A stretch of DNA of 64,000 bases from Branchiostoma floridae (Eukaryota > Chordata > Leptocardii > Amphioxiformes > Branchiostomatidae): contig NC_049981.1 in the NCBI RefSeq assembly GCF_000003815.2, positions 15,303,514 to 15,367,513 on the forward strand, read 5' to 3'. This document shows positions 13,801-23,628 of the stretch, one piece after another. The notes beneath the pieces are model-generated. The model had not been told where the DNA came from. It did not search any database and saw only the letters and a list, made by a program, of their open reading frames with translations. The position numbers were made by a program, and so were the translations under genes. Each line of letters begins with the position of its first letter. The stretch's first letter is position 1.

Positions 13801-16800
13801 GGAAATCGAGAAGAATGACCATTTGACCTGTTGTGTAGAACCTCTTCTAACTGTATGTAGCAAAGAGATTAGATCCTGTTACTGTTATCTGAGAAATTGG
13901 CTTAACATCTTTGGCATACAGCCACATGTCACTTTGATCTGCTTATTCTAACTGTGAGCAGATTGCTCCGATATATGGGGTGGGACACTCCTAAGGAGCA
14001 TCAAAAGGTTTAGAGGAAGGAAAGAGATATGGATTCAGTCTTTGAGGGCTAAGTATTTAAGGATAACCCTTTCTTGTAATTAATACTAATAGCCTGTCCA
14101 GCTGTATTCATAGTAGGGTAGCCCTGGCTGTAATTGTCATTCACTGAGACAAATCAATTTAAATGAAACAAATATACATTTTTTAAGATACCTGAAAACT
14201 ACCATCAAAAAGGTCCTGCTGGTTCATCTCAGAATGCATGGGGCTGTGCACAGAAGGGCTACTCAGTAATAAGGATATTGGCCAATCAAAAGGGGGCAAG
14301 GTTTCAGCCCCTTTTGGGCACTACTGACCATGCATTTTGCCATCTTTCATGCACTGTAGGTTTTCTATATTACAAACCAGTAAGTGGATATGTGGATGGA
14401 GATTTCTTGACAGTTGACAGGGTTCAAAAGGCCCAATGGCGCCAGCCTAGGGCCAGTGCACCTCATGGAGTGCTTGCGTATTCGGGCCATTGCCACTTTT
14501 CCATGTATAGACATTGGTTGCTTTGATTACCAGCCTGAATATATATACATGTATGTACTGAATTCAGAAGCACTTCTGGGTTGAAAAGTGGCCATGTACA
14601 TGCTGCTTCTCCCCCTGCCAGAACAGTAAGCCCCAGTAAGCATGGTGGCCATGTATTTTACCATCCTTTGTGCTTTGTAGGTTTTCTTATTATGTGGATA
14701 TGTGGATGAAGATTTCTTAACTGTGAGCAGGGTTTGAGAAGTTTAAAAGCCCAATGGCCCAGAGCCAGTGGAAGCACTAATTATAAGCTAGTATACATCA
14801 TTGAGTGCTAGCCCTTCCTGCCTGGCATCCTGGCCTTTACCATTTTTAACGCATATTTGATTTCTTAGATTACCAGCCTGAGTATATTATGTACATACAC
14901 AATAAAAAAATGCTTCGGGGTTGGAAAGCGGCATAGAAATCAGTGGAGTATTTTGACATGTTAAATGTGGAGATGACCATGTACATGCTCCTACCCCCCT
15001 GTCCTAAAATCAAGCCCCAGACTAACTGAAATAAATTGACATTAACCATATGTTGGCCATGAAGTACTAACATCATATTGTGCAATGTTTGAAATCAAGA
15101 TTGCCAGACATTGTGTTATATTCTATATGTATCAACCACAGCAAACATTAGTTTTCTCCCTACCCTGAAATTGAATCTCTTCAAACTAAAAGGCATTTAC
15201 AGTAACCTTGACTACATTGTTGGTTTAGAAAAACAGTTGCCATAACAACAGAGTAGCCATGGAAATACAACAGGAAGTGTTTGACATTGCTATGTCAGCT
15301 GTCATGTTTCCCTAACATTACCATTCAATAGATTACAATAGACTGATCCAGCTAACTATCCATCACAATTAGCACTGTAATGAATGATAGAGTGCCAATT
15401 ACTGGTTTGATCAATGAGAGAGTGGCTGCATCTTTATGTTTTTAGTTTGCATTTTTACATGTTGACAGAGATGGGCAGGCTGTGAGATCGAGCTATCAGA
15501 TATAGATGAAGGGACATGTTTCTAAAAGTCGTACTGTTCAGGCCCTGTAGTTTATTGTGATGGTCAAAGACATATCAATTTCTGATTAAGAAAGTGCACC
15601 TCAAAGGCCTGTGCAACAGAAAATCATGCAGACATTATGGATACATTTAAGCTATTGACTATCAGGAGAATGTAAAGGGAGCAACACAAATGGAGTTTGA
15701 AAAATCCCTGGTGTTGAACCCATGTGCCTGTAAATATGCCTATCCCTTTACAATCGACAAATCTGTCCCTGGAGATGTACACCATCCACACACAGGCAAA
15801 CATACCTGTCCTTAGTGCTAAACACCATCCACACACAGCCAAACATACCTGTCCTTGGTGCTGAACACCATCCACACACAGCCAAACATACCTGTCCTTG
15901 GTGCTGAACACCATCCACGCACAGCCAAACATACCTGTCCTTAGTGCTAAACACCATCCACACACAGCCAAACATACCTGTCCTTGGTGCTGAACACCAT
16001 CCACACACAGGCAAACATACCTGTCCCTGGTGCTGAACACCATCCACACACAGGCAAACATACCTGTTCCTGATGCTGAACACCATCCACACACAGGCAA
16101 ACATACCTGTCCCTGGTGCTGAACACCATCCACACACAGGCAAACATACCTGTTCCTGATGCTGAACACCATCCACACACAGCCAAACATACCTGTCCCT
16201 GGTGCTGAACACCATCCACACACAGGCAAACATACCTGTCCCTGGTGCTGAACACCATCCACACACAGCCAAACATACCTGTCCTTGGTGCTGAACACCA
16301 TCCACACACAGGCAAACATACCTGTCCCTGGTGCTTAACACTATCCACACACAGGCAAACATACGTGTTCATGGTGCTGAACACTATCCACACACAGGCA
16401 AACAGGCCTGTCCCTGGTGCTGAACACCATCCACACACAGGCAAACATACCTGTCCCTGGTGCTGAACACCATCCACACACAGGCAAACATACCTGTTCC
16501 TGATGCTGAACACCATCCACACACAGCCAAACATACCTGTCCCTGGTGCTGAACACCATCCACACACAGGCAAACATACCTGTCCCTGGTGCTGAACACC
16601 ATCCACACACAGGCAAACATACCTGTCCCTGGTGCTGAACACCATCCACACACAGGCAAACATACCTGTCCCTGGGGCTGAACACCATCCACACACAGCC
16701 AAACATACCTGTCCTTGGTGCTGAACACCATCCACACACAGGCAAACATACCTGTCCCTGGTGCTGAACACCATCCACACACAGGCAAACATACGTGTTC

Positions 16801-19800
16801 ATGGTGCTGAACACTATCCACACACAGGCAAACATACCTGTCCCTGGTGCTGAACACCATCCACACACAGGCAAACATACCTGTCCCTGGTGCTGAACAC
16901 CATCCACACACAGGCAAACATACCTGTTCCTGATGCTGAACACCATCCACACACAGCCAAACATACCTGTCCCTGGTGCTGAACACCATCCACACACAGG
17001 CAAACATACCTGTCCCTGGTGCTGAACACCATCCACACACAGCCAAACATACCTGTCCTTGGTGCTGAACACCATCCACACACAGGCAAACATACCTGTC
17101 CCTGGTGCTTAACACTATCCACACACAGGCAAACATACGTGTTCATGGTGCTGAACACTATCCACACACAGGCAAACAGGCCTGTCCCTGGTGCTGAACA
17201 CCATCCACACAAAGGCAAACATACCTGTCCCTGGTGCTGAACACCATCCACACACAGCCAAACATACCTGTCCTTGGTGCTGAACACCATCCACACACAG
17301 GCAAACATACCTGTCCCTGGTGCTTAACACTATCCACACACAGGCAAACATACGTGTTCATGGTGCTGAACACTATCCACACACAGGCAAACAGGCCTGT
17401 CCCTGGTGCTGAACACCATCCACACAAAGGCAAACATACCTGTTCCTGATGCTGAACACAGTCCACACATAGGCAAACATACCTGTCCCTGGTGCTGAAC
17501 GCCATCTTGACACTGGTGAACACACCTGTTCCTTGTGCTAAACACTATCCATACACACATACCTGTCCTTGGTGCTGAACATCACCCCCACACAGGTGAA
17601 CACATCTGTCGCTGGTGCTGAACACTGAAATTGAAAAATAAACAAGCAAGTATGTTATTTTTCAAGCACTTATGATTGTTCCTATTTTATCAGTATGTAA
17701 GTGTTTGCATGGCTGACATGTGTGATTGATTACAGATTACAGAGTGGAGCTAAGAAGAACAACTGCAGTTCACTAACTGATACCAGGAGCTGGACACGAA
17801 ATGAGACTGTCATCAAAGACATACAGTAAGAGAGACGTTTTCATACCATTCTTAATCATTAACATCTGCAACATGTAACATATGCAACGTAACAGTTACT
17901 CAAGCAACTGGATATAATTTGGAAAAGGTCAAACATTTCAGATAGCATCTACTGTCTTTCATCAGTGACTATACGGGAATCTTGATTTAACAGGCTTTAA
18001 AGCAAAACTCGGAATTGATTTGTTGGAATCACATTGAACCATCTTAGAAGTGTCTTCCACTGGATGCTGTCTAAAACTTCTAGTCGTTTCCATATTCTAT
18101 CCAGTTGCTTGTGTGTAACTGTTGCTTTGTCTGTCTTACACTCTGGACGTCTCATCTTCAACAATGTATCTACTAACATTGTAAGTCATTTCAATTGGTT
18201 GAAGCTGTGGCTTAGACATGCATGTCTAAGCAAAACATGTGTGGACAGAAGAACAAGATAGGTCTCTCCATTAAAATAAAAGTAATTCAATTTTACAAAG
18301 CTGGTCATGTAATCTTATAAGTTCTTAGAGTCAGACACTTCAGAAACATCCACAAAATGCTAGTTCGACTTGTCTTCAGTGACTGTTCACTGATGAAACT
18401 GATATATGATGAAAGACAACGGATGCCATATGAAATGTATGACCCTGTTAGTTGAGACTCATTTTGCCTTCAACCACTGGAAGCTGGCTCCTAAATTCCC
18501 TGAAAATCTGTCACGATAAGTGCACTGCTCGGCTAGAATAACTGTTATTACTGGGAGTTTGTTCAGTCTGGCTGTTAGATAAAGGTAAGGCAGTAGATCT
18601 ATTGCAGTATCACTGGAAATTGGCATATGCCCAGGTACTGGTTCGGAATAAATGTGTTTGGCAATTTGGAATTATGAATTAATTCTAATGATGTCACACA
18701 AATTTGATTTTATAGATGATTCTGTCTGGAGTTCACAAATCTGACTACAAAGAGTCAAAATGAATCTTCCTTGTGTATGATGCTTAACTGAGGTGGCATA
18801 AGGAATCTTTTCAAATTGCATGGGACATTATGGATCATGCTCAGATAGTAGACAGGTTGTGAGTTGACTACCATATTGAGTATGATGCATGCATCATCCA
18901 TTCAAAAACTCACAAAGTTGTTCTTTGCTTATTTTCCCTCGTGGTAGATATACACATTGAACTTGATTCTCATTGTTACTGATAAATGATTGTCAGATTA
19001 TTAGTTTTCGTTTGTCTTTGTACAACCAACAATTAATGATTTCTTTTTCCTTTTGTTATAATGTTAATGTTCCTTTTGTTTTTAACTTCCTATGTTGTCT
19101 CCATGTTCATATATGAAAATGCATCAGAAGAAAAGAAATTACATTGTACTGTACTGTACTGTAAACCCATTTTGATGTTGCAGTCATTGATTTTAGCTGT
19201 TAGGGGGAAAGAGAGTAGTTCAAGGCATTTAATTTTGACATTGACAACAAACATCACTGTCTCAAATGTTAGTATCAAATATATGCGGTGACAGTTAGCA
19301 TCACTATCAACAAGTTTATAGGTTTATCAAGTTAAATTCCTTTAGCTGTCACATGTAAAATGAAGTATGAACTTCTTGTCTGCAGGGAGAAGGTAAAGCA
19401 GTTCTTTGACCCCAGAAGCAACATCTCCCTCCTCCAGTCCCAGGTGAAGCCAGGCGATCGCATCTGGTTCCTAGAAAGCCATCTGTTCTGGCACCCGTCG
19501 GTGACGGTGTCCCAGAACTTCCACAACATGCTGCCCTCCAGGCCACCACTGGAGAATAAACACTTCCGCAAGTGCGCAGTGGTGGGGAACTCAGGAATTC
19601 TCTTCAACTCCGGGTGCGGTAAGGAGATCGACACTCATGACTTTGTGTTCCGGTGCAACCTACCCGAGCTGGAAGGCCACGAGAGGGACGTGGGCACCAA
19701 GTCCAACTTCACCACCATGAACCCCTCCGTGATGTTTACTTATTACAAGGATTTTGCAGAGCCGAAGCTTAAGGAACGCTTTATCAAGAGACTCCGTCGT

Positions 19801-22800
19801 TTAGAAGGGGGAATTTTGTTCATACCTGCTTTTGTTGCAAAGTCGGAAAAACACCATGTGCAGTGGACAAACGACATAATCTTAAAACACAATATCAACG
19901 TGCGTACAGCATACCCAAGTCCAGACATGGAGAAATGGATTAGAAGGTGAGAAATTCCTTTTCACATTTGGTTCCTAAAGTTTCACTTATTACAAACTAT
20001 GTACACTTTCAACTAATGTCAAGGTATTGTATCTTATTGATAAGTTTTTCATTCCCTTTCGCTTGACTTTATGTTCGACCTACAGGAATTTTTCACCTAA
20101 TAGATAGTTACCAGACAGTGAGTATATCATCATATATGTGACCTTACCTATTGTGTCATATGGTTTCAAATTCATGTCTTTTTTCATATATATGTCAGAA
20201 CAGAGATCGCAATCACTGATTCTATTGGTACAGGTCACAATCTGAGTCTCCATCAATGCACTTGGGTGGTATTCTATGTATGAATTCTAGATTTTAAGTC
20301 AATCCATTTTTGTCAATACTGATCTTAGTAAAGATACAGTAACCAAAGACAAAAAGTTCTGACCGTCTTTTAAAGGAATAGCTCAGATTTATAATCACTA
20401 AATTTAAGAGACTCCAATCAATTCTACCAGATTGCAATGTTTACCCCGGAATGCACATGTACATGTAGTATGGAAATCTGTCTCAAGTATGAAAATTCCT
20501 TGTGAGAATCCATGACAAAATGTATTCACACCCCCTTTCTTTCAATATATACAGCAATATAAACAGCCGTCCATAGGAAATTGTCGTCAGCATGCATCAG
20601 GTTCAAGATTTAGGAATGGCTGGACGATTTGGGGCCCAAACTTTGGACGAAACCAACCCTGCCAACATTCTTCTTTTTAAATGTTACGCATTTCAAAAGT
20701 CTATGTACCAATACAATGAATGCACATGTAGCTGGCTACTTAAAACCACATTGACATAATGTTTTATACAATGAATAATATGATTGAAGTGAGGATGCCA
20801 AAGAAAGATGTTTTACTCTGGAACGGATTGATTTTGGATGTTCATTAACGTTGACTCCACCAAAACCAAATGCCAGACAAGTAAAGGGTCAACTTTACTA
20901 CATCCATCCATCGATCGAAAGACATCCCTCTTAAACCACAGCCAAATGCCACAATCCAATCATATTATCCGCCTGAAGCCTTGACAGCTCATATCTCACC
21001 CTCCATATCACACCCTCCTTTCTTGTCCTTGATTTCTTTGTGCATAGTTCGTCAAGGTTAAAAGGTCAAGATGCAGAATGAATAGTTGCTTGATTGCTTC
21101 CTTGTGAGGAGCCACTGGTTGTTCATCTCATTTTACTTTCAAGTCGTGCACGGCTCCATTAGTGTCAAGGCTTAAGTACCGGCTGGGGTAAAGATGGCGT
21201 CTCAGTTCAGCATGTAGACTTAATAAAATGTCTCCAACACTAAGGCCTCTATCAATACTGAGTCTTAATGGGACACACTTCATAGTACTTTGTAAGAAGG
21301 AAGCTGACATAAGGGTATAAGTCATGGCCACTGTAAATCCATTTTTTTCTGTTCTCTAAGTCTGTACCATTTCCTAAGGGATCAGTGCCTGGCAAGTGCA
21401 CACTATGTAAAGGAAGTCCTGTAGCCTTTTTTAGGCTGTAGGGGTAGGGGCCATGGGTAAATGTATAATCCCATGTTCTGGGCACTGTGTTGGAAGGGGG
21501 AGCCCATCTCTATCTCTCCTTCCACTGCCTTTAACCTCCCCAACTGAAGTCAGGTACCCTTTTTTGTCACACCTGAGTGGAGTAAGGAAAGTTGTGTAAA
21601 ATGCCTTTCTCTAGGACACAACATCTAGTCTAAGGCATGCCAGGAATAACGTGCATGACCTCTTGGTCTCATGTCTATACTGGCCTAGCATCTGGGAAGT
21701 GCATAGATAATGGGGAAAGAACATGTGCACTCTCACTAAAACAGTTTTTTTTATCTCTAAAGAGCAGAAACACTGTGCCCAATGATCTAACCATGCGCTT
21801 CCTTACCCTGGGGAGCAGAATCTCTGACAATCATAAGATTCTGATAGACCAGAGTTGCTATCATCATCATGATAGGGGCCGCGTAGCACAGTGGTAGTGT
21901 ATTCGGCCCGTGGCTATATAGGACAAGATATGTCCATTGAATGTGACAGTCATTTCCCCCACAAAACATAGTGACCATATACGATTCTTTCTTCCAAAGT
22001 GCTGACTGTTGCTGTATTCCAGGTACTGGAAGTCTACAGAATACAGAGTTGCCCGCCCTTCCTCTGGAATGTGGATGTACACGTTTGCTGCCAGTCTATG
22101 TGACGAGGTTCACCTCTACGGCATGTACCCTTTTGATATTGACAGGTAGGTTGTTTACATTGATGATTGCAAGTTTATTGCAAATTCTTGCCCAAGCACT
22201 AATCAAAAGGGTACAAACAAATATACAAGTTTAGAACAATATATGTGTCTACTCTATTCTAAAAGCTAACTCAAAATTCTATTACTTGTAGGGTTTGACT
22301 TCTTTTCCTGGAGACAGTGGAAGACGAAGGATCCCTCCTTTTCTAGATCTGTAATGTTTGGATTCTGTGATGTTTAGAGAAGAGTAGTCTGTAAATGTGG
22401 AGAAATTAAGATGGAATTTAGTGGCCTCTTTTAAGAGCTCTTTTCTTATGTGATCATTGAAGGAACAGTTACAAATGAAATTTGCTTCGTCTTCCACCTT
22501 GTTTGACATGCAGTATGTACAATAGCCTGGGTACCATTCTCCGCTAGTCGGCTTTGGGGTGCTTTAAGGTGCTAAGGAAATGCTTCTGTCAGCCTGTCTG
22601 ATTAGCTGCCCTTTGAAATTTGGCCGCCAGAGCTTGTAGCCGGCCTTTTGAGTTTACGCCGCCAGCGGGGCACGACGAAATCTAACCAACCCCGTAAGAA
22701 CTCCCCCGGCCTGCACTAATTAACTGCACGGGCTCGCTACGCCTAAAGCGCCGAAGAGTATCTCGAGCGCCTCGATGGTATGGTACCCAGGCCATATGTA

Positions 22801-23260
22801 CAATTTCTTTTGCACACAGGTAACTCCTTGTTTCGCCCTTTCTCTATGTAAAATTCTAATTTTGCTTTCATTAGGCCCCACTCACTTGATTATATTGATG
22901 ACAACTTGTCATCAACTGATGCATCAATTTCTGCGACCATACTATAAATCATACAAAGAAGCTGTACAATGAGCAAACATAATGTTTGCCATAAATTGGG
23001 AAAAATAACTTGGAAAACAGATACTACACAGTCTTCCAAAATCAAAGAAGAAAATAGAAATTTGTTCCTTTATAAAGTTTGTTCTTTACTTCTTATACTC
23101 TAGGTATGGTCGCAATATTAAATACCACTATTATGATCCGCGCCCATTCGCCACGATGTACGGTGGTCACGACATGCCGATCGAGTTCCAGGTGTTCAAG
23201 AGTCTGCACGAGAAGGGGGCGCTGCGTCTCCAGACGGACAAGTGCCAAGCATCACGATAA
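7832..23260 (+). CDS. ST8SIA: Alpha-2,8-sialyltransferase, polysialyltransferase-group ST8Sia (five exons, 366 aa)
   Basis: Exons: 7832-8001, 17736-17825, 19386-19946, 22023-22145, 23104-23260. All junctions are GT-AG and keep frame (1101 nt). The product is a type II Golgi enzyme that transfers sialic acid from CMP-sialic acid onto sialoglycans. Seen: short cytoplasmic tail; signal anchor at about residues 20-36; stem with N-glycan sequons; sialylmotif L at ~149-193 (CAVVGNSG, RCNLPE, TTMNPS); sialylmotif S at ~281-303 (RPSSGMWMY, LCDEVHLYG); motif III YHYYD at 322-326; motif VS H337...E342, with the catalytic His. Cysteines 150/300 and 164/362 are spaced like the two ST8Sia IV disulfides. 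ILFIPAFVAK and NVRTAYPS resemble ST8Sia II/IV more than ST8Sia I/V. The length fits the family. Exact orthology (II, III or IV) is open. The start is the first ATG before the signal anchor. Confidence 0.93.
8478..9636. repeat. Minisatellite 1, 41-bp unit, in ST8Sia intron 1
   Basis: About 20 tandem copies of a 41-bp unit with the core CAGCACCAGGGACAGGTCTG followed by ATTGTGTATGTGAACAGAAAT. Units vary at few positions (CTG/GTG, GAT/GGT, dropped bases). The array is split at 8836-9169 by a transposon; the left part has about 9 copies and the right part about 11. The core is also found, on the opposite strand, in minisatellite 2 at 15762-17626. Confidence 0.95.
8836..9169. mobile_element. hAT-type MITE inserted in minisatellite 1
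   Basis: A 334-bp insertion with perfect 16-bp terminal inverted repeats (CAGGGTTGTAGCCAGC at 8836; its reverse complement ends at 9169). It is flanked by a perfect 8-bp target-site duplication GTACCAGG (8828-8835 and 9170-9177). Ends starting with CAG and an 8-bp TSD are typical of hAT elements. Removing the element and one TSD copy restores a normal 41-bp unit. There is no transposase, so it is non-autonomous. Confidence 0.9.
10297..10628. mobile_element. hAT-like MITE with 5-bp target-site duplication
   Basis: 332 bp. The left end is CAGGGTTCGAATA and the right end is the inverse of CAGGGATCGAAATA. It is flanked by TACAC on both sides (10292-10296 and 10629-10633). Short TTGCAATTTGCA-like motifs are repeated in both orientations inside each end, as subterminal repeats often are. 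No coding sequence. The end sequence resembles that of the element at 11843-12681, which also has a 5-bp TSD. Confidence 0.75.
11843..12681. mobile_element. hAT-like element with internal foldback
   Basis: 839 bp with perfect 13-bp terminal inverted repeats (CAGGGCTCGAAAT) and the 5-bp flanking repeat ATCTA (11838-11842 and 12682-12686). The subterminal parts of both ends carry several copies of the GGGTGCACC palindrome. The interior holds a long imperfect inverted repeat: the pyrimidine-rich arm at about 12051-12170 pairs with about 12380-12510. Because of this, similar proline-rich peptides can be read from opposite strands; these are not genes. Confidence 0.8.
12687..14321. other. ST8Sia intron 1, plain intronic sequence
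   Basis: AT-rich sequence without exon signals. One plus-strand copy of the dispersed ACCAAGG...CTGGTATGGCCTAA module is at about 13405-13440. Nothing else stands out. Confidence 0.5.
14322..15020. repeat. Diverged tandem duplication, ~0.35 kb, ST8Sia intron 1
   Basis: Copy 1 is about 14322-14636 and copy 2 about 14641-15020. Shared blocks in the same order include GTAGGTTTTCT, GTGGATATGTGGATG.AGATTTCTT, CCAATGGC, TTAGATTACCAGCCTGA (GATTACCAGCCTGA in copy 1), TGTACATGCT and AAGCCCCAG. Copy 2 has a few extra insertions. The divergence suggests an old event. No coding capacity is shared between the copies. Confidence 0.75.
15762..17626. repeat. Minisatellite 2, 43-bp unit, ~43 copies, in ST8Sia intron 1
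   Basis: Plus-strand consensus runs GCAAACATACCTGTCCCTGG then TGCTGAACACCATCCACACACAG (43 bp). Copies are highly similar; variants include CCTT for CCCT, GATG for GGTG, GCC for GGC, and a rare ACAGGCCTG. Blocks of several variant units recur at 16245, 17019 and 17234 (18 and 5 units apart), showing expansion by multi-unit duplication. The first and last few units are degenerate. The minus strand carries the same CAGCACCAGGGACAGGT core as minisatellite 1. Since 43 is not a multiple of 3 and the minus-strand unit has no stop in any frame, long overlapping ORFs appear; these are artefacts of the repeat. Confidence 0.97.
17826..22022. other. ST8Sia introns 2 and 3
   Basis: Apart from exon 3 (19386-19946) this is ordinary AT-rich intronic DNA. 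A short ACTGT run lies at about 19147-19162. At 21875-21920 a tRNA-like head (GCCGCGTAGCACAGTGG, matching a polymerase III A box) stops before any B box, suggesting a 5' fragment of a tRNA-derived SINE. Confidence 0.45.
22524..22794. mobile_element. GC-rich TIR element with 10-bp target-site duplication, ST8Sia intron 4
   Basis: 271 bp, much richer in GC than its surroundings. The ends carry inverted copies of GCCTGGGTACCAT. The element is flanked by TATGTACAAT on both sides (22514-22523 and 22795-22804). A 9-10-bp TSD would fit a Mutator-like element, but the superfamily is not proven by the short ends. No ORF of note. Confidence 0.75.
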
Positions 23261-23293
23261 CATCCAGTCTTCCCTGGTCCTGGTAACAATACA

Positions 23294-23454
23294 TAATCTT
23301 CAAGCAGATGTAGAGTATGGCTCAGTGTTTTACACATGCGTAGGGAGATTTCCATACAAAATGCAGACTACTACAAAAATGTATCAAAAGCCTCTCAGTC
23401 AGAAGGATAGTTACGTAAAACACTGAGCCCAAGTTTATGTCTACTTTGAGATTA
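23294..23454. mobile_element. MITE of the TAATCT family in the ST8Sia 3' UTR
   Basis: 161 bp, starting 34 bases after the ST8Sia stop codon. The outer ~40 bases at each end form an imperfect inverted repeat (TAATCTTCAAGCAGATG... and its counterpart ending at 23454, with a shared GCTCAGTGTTTTAC block). No clear TSD is left. Relatives lie at 26864-27064 and 27914-28026. If the mature mRNA includes it, the element gives the 3' UTR a stem structure. Confidence 0.7.
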
Positions 23455-23622
23455 GCGATACCTAGTCCGCATGTAGCACCACTGAAGTTAGTGTGCATAC
23501 AACCATTAGTGATCTCTTTTGGGGGAATCATTCAGATATGATCACTTATTTACTGGTGTTGATGTTGAGAAGTCAGGACTCGAAATACCCTCCTACATTT
23601 TGCCCAAAAAATTTTGATTGGA

Positions 23623-23628
23623 AATAAA
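23623..23628 (+). terminator. Candidate poly(A) signal of the ST8Sia gene
   Basis: First AATAAA hexamer after the stop codon, about 360 bases downstream. Others occur further on, so the real 3' end could be several kb away. Confidence 0.25.

Noticed and set aside
15624-17560. Long overlapping minus-strand ORFs encoding a 43-residue Cys-rich repeat
   Set aside because: They follow from a stop-free 43-bp tandem repeat inside an intron, are open in all frames, and show no start context or splice sites.
8478-17626. Regular repeats resembling a CRISPR array
   Set aside because: Units are adjacent without unique spacers, lie in a eukaryotic intron, and no cas genes are present; they are minisatellites.
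19332-19634. Minus-strand ORFs opposite ST8Sia exon 3
   Set aside because: Shadow of the sialyltransferase exon; no motif or splice support.
21875-21920. Possible intact tRNA gene
   Set aside because: Only an A-box-like head is present; no B box, anticodon arm or 3' half can be folded. No intact tRNA or rRNA gene was seen in the window.
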